Shown: piece by piece, positions 1 through 6,088 of the stretch
How the letters are laid out: each line of letters starts with the position of its first letter
Position numbering within the stretch: the first letter of the stretch is position 1
Assembly: GCA_022561095.1 (NCBI GenBank)
Contig: JADFRV010000066.1
Location: forward strand, 1 to 10,097
Source: Chloroflexota bacterium
Lineage (GTDB): Bacteria; Chloroflexota; Dehalococcoidia; SM23-28-2; RBG-16-64-32
Length of the DNA stretch: 10,097 nt
Reading direction: 5' to 3'
Notes under the pieces: model-generated
Told to the model about the DNA's origin: nothing
Database searches by the model: none
What the model saw: the letters and a program-made list of their open reading frames with translations, nothing else
Program-made: the position numbers and the translations under genes

Positions 1-117
1 GCGATGCTCAACGGCTGCGCCGCCGGCGTTGGCGTGGTTAACATCGATAACGGGTTCGGGGCCGGCTATCTGGCAGCCGTCATCAACCGGCAGTCGCGAG
101 AAGGGCTTCGTGAATAG
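1..117 (+). CDS. larB: LarB C-terminal end (partial): NaAD carboxylase/hydrolase of nickel-pincer cofactor synthesis
   Basis: The frame is open from base 1 and ends at TAG 115-117, giving 38 residues of a C-terminus. The stretch [20 protein letters not shown] (codons 2-21) matches the glycine-rich ending of LarB, a protein with a PurE-like domain. In the known pathway LarB carboxylates and hydrolyses nicotinic acid adenine dinucleotide, the first step towards the nickel-pincer nucleotide cofactor. The start and most of the protein lie outside the window. The last codons overlap the start of larC by 8 bases, a coupled arrangement that supports both calls. Identity rests on this short tail plus the larC neighbour; PurE itself is the main alternative but would not be expected directly before larC. 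Confidence 0.8.
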   Translation, partial: AMLNGCAAGVGVVNIDNGFGAGYLAAVINRQSREGLRE

Positions 118-1306
118 AGTGGGACGCATCGCATATCTGGATTGTTTCTCCGGCGTCAGCGGTGACATGCTCCTGGGGGCGTTGCTGGATGTGGGCGTCA
201 CGCTGGAGGGGATGCGGGCTGAGCTGGCCAAGATCCCCCTGGCAGGGTACTCCCTTGAGGCGAAGCGGGTGACGAAGGGAGGTCTCGCGGCCCAGCGGGC
301 GATTGTGAGTGTGCAGGAGCCCCAGTCGCCACGGACGTTGGCGGATGTGAAGGCCGTCATCGCTAAGTCTTCTCTGCCTTCGGCGGACCGCGAGAGGGGG
401 AGCGCTGTTTTCAAGCGGTTGGCGGAGGCGGAGGCTACGGTGCACGGGGAGACGGTGGAGACGGTGCACCTGCACGATGTGGGCGCCGTGGATGCGATGG
501 TGGATGTGATGGGCACGATCGCCGGGCTGCGGTTGCTGGGCGTGGAGGAGCTGTACTGCTCGCCGCTGCCGTCGGGAGCGGGCTGGGTTCAGGGGTCTCA
601 CGGGGCGCTGCCGCTGCCGGCGCCGGCCACGCTGGAGCTGCTGGCGCGGGCCGGAGCGCCAATTCGTGGGGAGGCTGCGGGTGCGGACGAAGGTGAGCTG
701 GTGACGCCTACCGGCGCCGCCATCATCGCCGAGCTGGCCCGGTTCCAGCGGCCGGAGATGACGCTGAACCGGATCGGCTACGGCGCCGGCAGCCGCGATC
801 TGCCGGACAGGCCCAACGTCCTGCGGCTGTGGTTGGGCGAGGGCGTGAGCCAGGGCACACGTTCGATGGTGCTCATCGAAACCAACATCGATGACATGAC
901 GGGCGAGATGCTGGGCTACGTTCTGGAGAAGCTCCTGGCGCAGGGAGCGGCCGACGCCTGGCTAACGCCGGTGCAGATGAAGAAGAACCGGCCGGGGGTG
1001 ATGCTGTCCGTGATCTGCGGCGAGTCGGAGGAGGAGGCGCTGGCGAGCTTCATCCTGCGGGAGACGTCCACGCTGGGGGTGCGGGTGCGGCCGGTGCACC
1101 GCTGGGAGGCGGAGCGGGAGGTGCTGGAGTTCGAATCATCTCTGGGGCCGGCGGCCGTCAAGGTGAAGCGGTTGCCGGACGAGCCGCCGCGCGTCGCGCC
1201 GGAGTACGAGGCGTGCAAGCGGCTGGCGGAAGGCAACGGGTTGCCGCTGGCAGAGGTGTACCGGATCGTGCAGGCGGAGGGGGAGGCTCGGCTCCGTAGA
1301 TCATAG
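110..1306 (+). CDS. larC: LarC, nickel insertion protein of the nickel-pincer cofactor pathway
   Basis: LarC inserts nickel, with CTP, into the dithiolated pyridinium mononucleotide made by LarB and LarE, giving the cofactor of lactate racemase LarA and related enzymes. I chose the GTG at 110, giving 398 residues: AGAAGG lies about 6 bases upstream and it overlaps the end of larB. An earlier in-frame start at 29 would add 27 residues unlike the family. Family blocks in order are [17 protein letters not shown] (11-27), HLHDVGAVD (120-128), [13 protein letters not shown] (162-174), ELVTPTGAA (196-204) and [11 protein letters not shown] (259-269). The length is normal for a full LarC. In some lactobacilli LarC is made from two frames by ribosomal frameshifting; here the two halves are one continuous frame. 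The larA target and larE are not in the window. Confidence 0.95.
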   Translation: MNRVGRIAYLDCFSGVSGDMLLGALLDVGVTLEGMRAELAKIPLAGYSLEAKRVTKGGLAAQRAIVSVQEPQSPRTLADVKAVIAKSSLPSADRERGSAVFKRLAEAEATVHGETVETVHLHDVGAVDAMVDVMGTIAGLRLLGVEELYCSPLPSGAGWVQGSHGALPLPAPATLELLARAGAPIRGEAAGADEGELVTPTGAAIIAELARFQRPEMTLNRIGYGAGSRDLPDRPNVLRLWLGEGVSQGTRSMVLIETNIDDMTGEMLGYVLEKLLAQGAADAWLTPVQMKKNRPGVMLSVICGESEEEALASFILRETSTLGVRVRPVHRWEAEREVLEFESSLGPAAVKVKRLPDEPPRVAPEYEACKRLAEGNGLPLAEVYRIVQAEGEARLRRS

Positions 1307-1359
1307 AACCTAGAACCTGGTCGGCCACGAGGCGGTGGCAACTCCGCGCAGACGGTGCC

Positions 1360-1833
1360 TTAGCGTGTCTTGATCACCACGGTGCCGGCGATGTAGTCGT
1401 GAAGCCCCCGCTTCTGGCCGGTGAACGCTATCATCAAGTAGCCAATGAACAGGGTGATCGTTGACGCTATGTAGCCGAAATAGCGGAGAAGAGCCTTGCC
1501 AAAGTCGATTTCAGCTCCATCAACAGTGGTGATCTTAATGCCAACGGCCATCTTTCCGGGTGTGGCCCCCTGTGCGACCCAGAACCCAACTGTGTAGACA
1601 AGGCCTAGGGCGAGCTGGAGCAGGAGACCCCCCAGGCCCTCCACAGCGAGGGCCAGCACTATGTTGGGGATAATAAGAATGATGCTGTCGATTATACCAG
1701 CGAGGAAGCGTATCCAGAATCCGGCGTAGACCACGGCGCTTAGAACTCGTCCGCATCCGGGGCAGAATCTGGCGTCGGTGGCGGTGGACTGGCCACAGGA
1801 GGGGCAGAGCATAGTGGCAGCGGCTGACTCCAC
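1360..1833 (-). CDS. RDD-family membrane protein with N-terminal zinc ribbon
   Basis: The protein has 157 residues. Residues 10-27 form a zinc ribbon of two CxxC pairs (C10/C13 and C24/C27). An RDD domain follows, with R42 in YAGFWIRFLAGIIDS, D49 and the late D146 in GLHDYIAG. The block TPGKMAVGIKI is also typical of the family. At least two strongly hydrophobic membrane stretches are visible, about residues 43-80 and 110-135. RDD proteins are integral membrane proteins; some have been linked to ion transport, but the role of this one cannot be told. The start is GTG at 1833, supported by AAAGGGG about 7 bases upstream; an ATG seven codons later would still keep the zinc ribbon. It converges with larC and stands alone behind its own probable promoter. 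Confidence 0.85.
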   Translation of the reverse strand: MESAAATMLCPSCGQSTATDARFCPGCGRVLSAVVYAGFWIRFLAGIIDSIILIIPNIVLALAVEGLGGLLLQLALGLVYTVGFWVAQGATPGKMAVGIKITTVDGAEIDFGKALLRYFGYIASTITLFIGYLMIAFTGQKRGLHDYIAGTVVIKTR

Positions 1834-1870
1834 AGGGTATCCCCTTTCTGCCTGGAAACAGGACTCACCG

Positions 1871-1900
1871 AGCTTACGGCAGGCTCCTGCGACCTGTCAA
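1871..1900 (-). promoter_or_regulatory. Candidate sigma70-type promoter of the RDD gene
   Basis: On the minus strand TTGACA (1895-1900) is followed after 18 bases by TAAGCT (1871-1876). The -35 is perfect, but the -10 matches only three of six positions. The spacer contains the small inverted repeat GCAGG-AG-CCTGC, a possible operator or chance. It lies in the gap between the HAD gene stop and the RDD start. Confidence 0.45.
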
Positions 1901-1921
1901 GGGTGATGCCACCGGGCTGGT

Positions 1922-2722
1922 CTAGAGCACGAACCGCTCGATCGCCCAGGCGACGCCGTCGGCGTCGTTGGTGGGGGCGATGTGGAGGGCGGCCCGCTTC
2001 ACCTCGTCGGGGGAGTTGTCCACGGCGATGCCGAGGCCGGCCAGGCGCAACATCTCGAGGTCTGACTCGGAGTCGCCCATCGCCATCACGTCGGTTAGCG
2101 GTACGTCCAGCTCGCGGCAGACGATCTCCAGGGCGCTCGCCTTGTCGGCATCGGGGTGGGTAAGGATCACGTAGTGGGGGTAGCGAGGGGGCCGGTTGAG
2201 GGAGAATTTGGCGCGCCCATCGAAGGCAGGCAGGAAGCGCTGCGATATCTCGTTCACCGCCTCCTCGCTGAAGACGAGGACGGCGGTGGGCTGACCGCGA
2301 GCCACCTCCTGGGCCTGACGCTCGGAGAGGCGGAGGCCGGCGGGCAGGCGTTCCGGTATGATGCCCGGCCGCATGCGCATGTAGGTGGCGTCCTCGATAG
2401 TGGTGAACGTCTCCCAGCCGCGCTCGTCGGCGAGGGCGGTAACGTCACGGGCGAGCTCCTGGTCCAAGCGGAGATGGAGTAGCTCGTCGCCGTCCTGGGG
2501 CCGTTTGACGAGGGCGCCGTTGTTGCAGATGAGGGGCGTGTCGATGCCCAGGTGGTCGGCGTTGCGCTTGGCAAGGAGGTACCAGCGGGAGGTGGCGAGG
2601 ACGACCTTCACACCTGTGTCAAGGGCATGCTTCACCGCTTCGGAGTTGCGCTCACTGACCTTGAGGGAGCTGTTGAGGAGAGTGCCGTCGAGGTCCAGGG
2701 CGATGAGCTTGATGCCGCTCAC
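1922..2722 (-). CDS. HAD-superfamily Cof-type phosphatase
   Basis: The protein has 266 residues and the layout of the Cof/type-IIB HAD hydrolases, cytosolic magnesium-dependent phosphatases that act on sugar phosphates, nucleotides or cofactor phosphates. Motif I is DLDGTLLN (10-17) with D10 as nucleophile and D12 as acid/base. Motif II lies at ATSR (43-46), where S45 stands in place of the usual glycine. The motif III lysine is probably K194, and motif IV is GDSESDLEML (216-225) with D217 and D221 as metal ligands. The cap domain sits between motifs II and III, as in this subclass. The start is GTG at 2722; its GTGA overlaps the stop of the upstream SPFH gene, so translation is probably coupled. 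The substrate cannot be predicted from sequence. Confidence 0.92.
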   Translation of the reverse strand: MSGIKLIALDLDGTLLNSSLKVSERNSEAVKHALDTGVKVVLATSRWYLLAKRNADHLGIDTPLICNNGALVKRPQDGDELLHLRLDQELARDVTALADERGWETFTTIEDATYMRMRPGIIPERLPAGLRLSERQAQEVARGQPTAVLVFSEEAVNEISQRFLPAFDGRAKFSLNRPPRYPHYVILTHPDADKASALEIVCRELDVPLTDVMAMGDSESDLEMLRLAGLGIAVDNSPDEVKRAALHIAPTNDADGVAWAIERFVL

Positions 2723-3621
2723 TGCCTCGGTTCGTCCTCCACGCTCACACCTTTGCGGCTGGGGTTGCCGGCGCCGTCGCCGCTGTCGCCGCCGAACATG
2801 CTGGCGAAGGGGCGCAGGAAGTTGGTGAACTCCAGGGGAAAGACGTACTTGGTCGATGGGCTCTCGCCGATCGTCTTCAGCGTCTCGAAATACTGTAGGC
2901 TCATCGTCTTTGCGTCGACGCCCTTGGCGACCTGGTAGATCTTGTCCAGGGCGTTGCTGAACCCTTCGGCCTCCAGGATCTCGGCCTGACGGTCGGCCTC
3001 GGCGCGGAGGATAGTGGCCTGGCGCTCGCCCTCGGCGCGGAGGATGGCGGCCTGCTTCTCCCCTTCGGCCACGGTGACATTCGCCTCCTTCTGGCCGTCG
3101 GCCTCCAGGACGATGGCGCGGCGGTTACGCTCGGCGGACATCTGGCGGCTCATCGCTTCCTGAATGTCGCGGGGCGGCTGGATCTCGCGGATCTCCACTG
3201 CTGTCACCTTCACGCCCCAGCGGTCAGTCACCTCGTCCAGCTTGGCCTGCATGATCTGGTTGATCTGGTCGCGCTTGGCCAGGACATCGTCCAGGGAGAT
3301 GTCGCCGACGACGGCGCGGAGGGTGGTGATCGCCATGCCCCGGGCGGCGCCGATGACGCTTTCCACCTTGAGGACGCTGTCCCGGGGGTTGACGATCTTC
3401 ATGTAGACGAGCATGTCCACAGAGACAGGGGCGTTGTCCTTGGTGATGCAGGTCTGAGGCTCCACGTCCAGGAAGATCTCTCGCAGGTCGACCACTCTGA
3501 CCTGGTCAATGATGGGCCAGAGGGGGAAGATGAGGCCGGGCCCCTTCTCTCCCATAACTCTACCGAAGCGGAAGTGGACGAGACGGCGGTACTCGGGGAC
3601 GACGGTGAAGAAGAACGGCAT
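2719..3621 (-). CDS. SPFH/band 7 (stomatin-like) protein
   Basis: The protein has 300 residues. An SPFH domain starts almost at once (VVPEYRRLVHFRFGRVMGEKGPG, key block VPEYRR at 8-13) and runs to about residue 165. The family signatures RAVVGDISLDDVLAKRDQIN (102-121) and IREIQPP (144-150) are present. A long charged helix (165-225) follows, with three near-exact 11-residue repeats at 185-217 (AEGEKQAAILR, AEGERQATILR, AEADRQAEILE), probably coiled coil. The C-terminus has the usual hydrophobic FPLEFTNFLRPF block. Stomatin homologues form membrane-associated ring oligomers. Unusually, there is no clear N-terminal membrane helix, only MPFFFTVV, and no NfeD partner is adjacent. The start ATG has AGGAGG 6 bases upstream. 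It sits 42 bases after the amidohydrolase stop. Confidence 0.93.
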   Translation of the reverse strand: MPFFFTVVPEYRRLVHFRFGRVMGEKGPGLIFPLWPIIDQVRVVDLREIFLDVEPQTCITKDNAPVSVDMLVYMKIVNPRDSVLKVESVIGAARGMAITTLRAVVGDISLDDVLAKRDQINQIMQAKLDEVTDRWGVKVTAVEIREIQPPRDIQEAMSRQMSAERNRRAIVLEADGQKEANVTVAEGEKQAAILRAEGERQATILRAEADRQAEILEAEGFSNALDKIYQVAKGVDAKTMSLQYFETLKTIGESPSTKYVFPLEFTNFLRPFASMFGGDSGDGAGNPSRKGVSVEDEPRQ

Positions 3622-3663
3622 GGCGGGCCTCCTCTCGAACCGGACAGGCAGGATGCGGGCCTA

Positions 3664-4578
3664 TTATAGCGCCAAGATGCGGATGGCGTTGTCGTATAGC
3701 ACGGCCCGCTTCTCAGCGTCCGTGAGGGGGAGGCGCTGGATGCGAGCGGAGTCCAGGAGCGGGTCGTGCCAGGGGTAATCCGAGCCGAACATGATACGGT
3801 CGCAGCCGATCTGGCGAAAAGCTGCGACAGCGTCGGCGTCGCTTACGGCCGGCGGCTTGTCCGTGCCGTTGATGATGAAGCAGCAGTCGAAGTTGACGTT
3901 GGCGTGGGCGCGGGCGAGGTCGGCGCAGGCGGCGAACTCCCCCAGGGCGAGATGGGCCATGACGACGGTCAACCGGGGGAACTGGGTGAGGAGATCGGCA
4001 TACCCGTTGGGATGGCCGTACTTGCCGGTGTCCGGGGCGTAGTCCAGGGTGCCGGAGTGGAAGATAATGGGCAGGCCCAGCTCCTGGGCCCGCTCGTAAG
4101 CAGGCCACAGGCGGCGGTCGTTGGGGAAGAATCGCTGGTTGGGCGGGTGCAGTTTGATACCGCGGGCGCCCTCGTCGCAGCGCCGATCGATTTCGGCGAC
4201 GAGATCTTCGGCGCTCATGGAGGGGTCGAGGCCGATGAAGGGGATGAGCTGTGGGTGCTCGCGGGCTATCTCGCAGCTCCACTGATTGCGGCGCTGCAGG
4301 CGGCCGATCATCTGACGGCGGATGCGCTCCTCATCCTGTGAGCGCTGGGAGGGGCTGAGGTTCGCCGGGAGCTTGGCGACGGCGGCGTCGAACATGTCCA
4401 CGACGGGGGTCATGTTCACCATCACCGCCTTCTGGATGCCGCCGCGGTCCATCAGCGCCAGCAGCTCGTCTGGGGTGCCGCCGTAGTCGGTGCGGTCGCT
4501 GCCCATCATCGCCTGGCGGCCGATGTCACTGCTGCGGTAGGTGTGGACGTGGGCGTCGATGATGGAGTAGTCGGGCAC
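3664..4578 (-). CDS. Amidohydrolase_2-family metal-dependent hydrolase
   Basis: A TIM-barrel amidohydrolase of 304 residues, related to the ACMSD/4-oxalomesaconate-hydratase group (PF04909). Probable metal and active-site residues are visible: H10 and H12 in IIDAHVHTY, K142/H144 in GIKLHPP, H174 in IIFHSG, H209 in VVMAHL and D267 in MFGSDYPW. I chose GTG at 4578, one base after the radC stop, because the barrel begins at VPDYSIIDAH. A longer frame to 4653 would add 25 residues that lie over the end of radC and look unlike the family. The spacing to radC implies coupled translation. The substrate is unknown; family members decarboxylate or hydrolyse small organic acids. Confidence 0.9.
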   Translation of the reverse strand: MPDYSIIDAHVHTYRSSDIGRQAMMGSDRTDYGGTPDELLALMDRGGIQKAVMVNMTPVVDMFDAAVAKLPANLSPSQRSQDEERIRRQMIGRLQRRNQWSCEIAREHPQLIPFIGLDPSMSAEDLVAEIDRRCDEGARGIKLHPPNQRFFPNDRRLWPAYERAQELGLPIIFHSGTLDYAPDTGKYGHPNGYADLLTQFPRLTVVMAHLALGEFAACADLARAHANVNFDCCFIINGTDKPPAVSDADAVAAFRQIGCDRIMFGSDYPWHDPLLDSARIQRLPLTDAEKRAVLYDNAIRILAL

Positions 4579-4579
4579 G

Positions 4580-5344
4580 CTACTCTTCGGGGAACCCCAA
4601 ATGGCGCTCGCGCAGGCTGACGAAGCCGTTGCGGGCGAGGACGATATGGTCAAGGACGTCTATGTTGAGGAGGGAGCCGGCTTCCGCTACCTGGCGGGTC
4701 ATCGCCACATCGTCGGCGCTGGGTGTGGGGTCGCCCGAAGGGTGGTTGTGGACGACGATGATGGAGGGGCAGCCCTCGCGCACGGCGTCGCGAAACAGGT
4801 CGGAGACGCGCACGTGGGTGGCGTTGACGGTGCCCTTGTAGACCTCCGGCGCGGCCAGCACCTGGTTTCTGGTGTTGAGCAGGACGACGCGCAGGTGCTC
4901 CTGCTCCAGCAGCGCCATATCGGCGAGGAGGAGGTTGGCGATGTCCTCCGGGGTGCGGACGACGGGGCGCTCGTCTGGGTGGGTAGCGAGGAGGCGGCGG
5001 CCGAGCTCGAGGGCGGCGAGCATCTGGGCCGCCTTCGCCTCACCGATGGCGTGTTCGGCGCAGAGCTCGCCAATGGAGGCGCGGGCCAGACCCGGCAGGC
5101 CGCTGAAGCGGGAGAGCAGACGCGTGGCCTGGGCGACGACGTTCTCGCCGGCGGCGCCGGTGCGGAGGACTATGGCGAGCAGTTCAGCGTTGGAGAGGGT
5201 GGCGGCGCCCATCCGGCGCAGCCGCTCCCGTGGCCGCTCGCTGGAGGGCATGTCGCGGATCATGGGGCGGTACTCGACGGCTGGGGCGGTCCCGCCTCGG
5301 CCTGGCGGGCCGCTGGAGTCGGGGGAGCTATGGCGGGCAGGCAT
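4580..5344 (-). CDS. radC: RadC-family JAMM/MPN+ protein (UPF0758)
   Basis: The protein has 254 residues. An N-terminal helix-hairpin-helix region contains [20 protein letters not shown] (36-55) and [18 protein letters not shown] (100-117). The JAMM domain follows, with the zinc motif H199-x-H201-x10-D212 in [16 protein letters not shown] and E167 as the probable partner glutamate. Despite the name, a DNA-repair role for RadC proteins is not established; the fold suggests a metal-dependent hydrolase. The start ATG at 5344 has AAGGAGG 5 bases upstream and is preferred over ATG 5263, which has no ribosome site. The first 25 or so residues are a Pro/Gly-rich extension not usual in the family. 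It leads the run radC-amidohydrolase-SPFH-HAD. Confidence 0.94.
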   Translation of the reverse strand: MPARHSSPDSSGPPGRGGTAPAVEYRPMIRDMPSSERPRERLRRMGAATLSNAELLAIVLRTGAAGENVVAQATRLLSRFSGLPGLARASIGELCAEHAIGEAKAAQMLAALELGRRLLATHPDERPVVRTPEDIANLLLADMALLEQEHLRVVLLNTRNQVLAAPEVYKGTVNATHVRVSDLFRDAVREGCPSIIVVHNHPSGDPTPSADDVAMTRQVAEAGSLLNIDVLDHIVLARNGFVSLRERHLGFPEE

Positions 5345-5366
5345 GGGCGCCTCCTTGTCGGGGGAT

Positions 5367-5395
5367 ACTCTAGCGCCTCTAGTACGGGGCGTAAA
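5367..5395 (-). promoter_or_regulatory. Candidate promoter of the radC operon
   Basis: On the minus strand TTTACG (5390-5395) and TAGAGT (5367-5372) are 17 bases apart, each matching the sigma70 consensus in four of six positions. Position and spacing are right for a radC transcript with a short leader carrying AAGGAGG. It is divergent from the + strand promoter at 5424-5452. Confidence 0.4.
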
Positions 5396-5423
5396 GGGGC
5401 AGCCGGTGTTTCCGGGAAGGGGG

Positions 5424-5452
5424 TTGACAAATTATTCTGATACACTTATCAT
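5424..5452 (+). promoter_or_regulatory. Strong sigma70-type promoter for the leader RNA / small peptide gene
   Basis: TTGACA (5424-5429) is a perfect -35. After exactly 17 bases comes TATCAT (5447-5452), five of six against TATAAT. It is the best promoter in the window and stands in a locally A+T-rich stretch. Transcription would start near 5459 and run through the structured leader into the small gene at 5667. Confidence 0.75.
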
Positions 5453-5483
5453 TGGGCAGCTAACAGATAAATCAATAGACAAG

Positions 5484-5604
5484 GGCGGCAGTCGAAGTGG
5501 GGATAGGGCTGCCGGCCAGCTGCCCTAAGGGAGCCGACCGGTGGTCGGCTCTTTCGATTTGTATCCCCGAAAGCCGCCAGAAGCTGACGGAAGGGGGTGT
5601 CAGC
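5484..5604 (+). ncRNA. Structured leader RNA, unknown class (riboswitch-like)
   Basis: This lies in the gene-free stretch 5345-5666. A long-range helix is formed by GGCGGC (5484-5489) with GCCGCC (5573-5578) and, across an internal loop, GGGGATA (5499-5505) with TATCCCC (5562-5568). It encloses two hairpins. One is GGGC (5506-5509) with GCCC (5522-5525), extended past a U-U mismatch. The other is the perfect 9-bp stem 5531-5539/5543-5551. A fourth hairpin, GCTGAC/GTCAGC (5583-5588/5599-5604), follows with a purine-rich loop. The nested fit, just downstream of a strong promoter and upstream of a good ribosome site, suggests a cis-regulatory RNA. I do not recognise a known riboswitch consensus. 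Pairings were found by eye; there is no covariation evidence. Confidence 0.5.
5531..5556 (+). terminator. GC-rich hairpin, possible attenuator
   Basis: GAGCCGACC (5531-5539) pairs perfectly with GGTCGGCTC (5543-5551) around a 3-base loop, followed by TTTCGATTT. The stem is strong but the T tract is interrupted, so it could be a weak terminator inside the leader or simply a junction hairpin of the structured RNA. Confidence 0.35.
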
Positions 5605-5666
5605 CTGGATCAGTCTGCCAAGTGTGACCATCTAACCGAACATGATTTGCAGCAAGGAGGTGAAGC

Positions 5667-5990
5667 ATGGCAGAAAAGCAGGACCGACGTCCCCAGATTA
5701 AGCCGGAAGGTCGCACACGGTTAAAGCAGCTGGATAGGCAGGTTAGCGACATCGGCGTAAGCGATGCCTATCTCGATGCCTTAGAGGAGTCGAGAACAGA
5801 TGAGACGGCCCTCGCAAAAGTATAGGCCAATCCGAAGGCCTATTTTGAAGGGAAGGGAATCCGTTTTCCTGATGAAGTAGAAGTGGAATATAAGGAAGGA
5901 GACTCTTACTCTTATTGTTGCCACTACTATTTATATAACTGGTGGGGGTTAAGGATTGGGTTAGTTAGGCGCTGCGTTTACTACTACTAG
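5667..5990 (+). CDS. NHLP-like small peptide (candidate RiPP precursor) interrupted by an in-frame amber codon
   Basis: ATG 5667 has a perfect AAGGAGG (5654-5660) 6 bases upstream. The frame reads 52 residues to TAG 5823-5825, then continues open for 54 more codons to TAG 5988-5990. Across the stop the sequence keeps the spacing of nitrile-hydratase-type leader peptides (NHLP): an acidic helix DAYLDALEESRTDETALAKV (33-52), the stop as residue 53, then ANPKAYFEGKGIRFPDEVEV (54-73), like the family pattern of (A)xP...L...GI.hP..V.V. The tail (80-107) is rich in aromatics and cysteine: YCCHYYLYNWW and a final VYYY, with 8 Tyr, 2 Trp and 3 Cys in 28 residues. Either the cell makes only a 52-residue leader fragment (a nonsense allele), or the amber is read through. 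No maturase lies nearby. The family call is from pattern memory, not a search. Confidence 0.6.
5823..5825 (+). other. In-frame amber codon inside the small peptide gene
   Basis: TAG is codon 53, between KV and ANPKAY, and the next base is G. In NHLP leaders this position is usually hydrophobic (often Leu), and TAG is one base from TTG. Single-base changes from CAG, TAT or TAC are also possible. TAG is the ordinary stop of many neighbouring genes. Confidence 0.8.
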
Positions 5991-6076
5991 CCAGGCAGCG
6001 CGCGCATTCACGAGCTCAATTGCTCGTTAAGGGAGTGGAGAAATCCGCCCGTAAACAGCAAGGATGCTGCCTGGCT
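5989..6076. repeat. 11-bp perfect inverted repeat enclosing two hairpins; possible bidirectional terminator or structured element
   Basis: AGCCAGGCAGC (5989-5999) is the exact reverse complement of GCTGCCTGGCT (6066-6076). Between the arms are a 6-bp hairpin, ACGAGC/GCTCGT (6010-6015/6022-6027), and a second hairpin (6032-6050) with a GAAA tetraloop, five pairs and then two more beyond a bulged A. The whole could fold as a three-way junction on either strand. It lies exactly between the convergent small gene and LysM gene, so a transcript-end role is plausible, though there is no T tract. The left arm can instead pair with the end of the peptide gene (GCGCTGC 5969-5975 with GCAGCGC 5995-6001), so alternative folds compete. 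Confidence 0.5.
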
Positions 6077-6088
6077 GGCCGCCAAGCC

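Noticed and set aside
1129..1146. tRNA T-loop-like GTTCGAATC
   Set aside because: It lies inside larC, the flanking bases do not form a 5-bp stem, and no acceptor or anticodon arms are present.
1324..1339. GCCAC/GTGGC hairpin between larC and the RDD gene
   Set aside because: Only 5 bp with no T tract; not enough to call a terminator.
4601..5440. Long + strand open frame opposite radC
   Set aside because: Composition and repeats are those of a GC-rich antisense shadow; radC on the other strand has full domain support.
5823..5825. Genome-wide recoding of UAG (for example as pyrrolysine)
   Set aside because: TAG ends many essential genes in the window, including rplL, rplK, nusG and secE, so it must work as a stop. 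Only local readthrough remains possible.
5872..5886. Independent restart (ATG or GTG) for the second half of the small gene
   Set aside because: The ATG is in another frame and stops at once; the in-frame GTG lacks a clear ribosome site and would start past the conserved block.
6022..6033. Integron attC-like GTTAAGG core
   Set aside because: It does not match the GTTRRRY core fully, and no paired R'' site or integrase is present.
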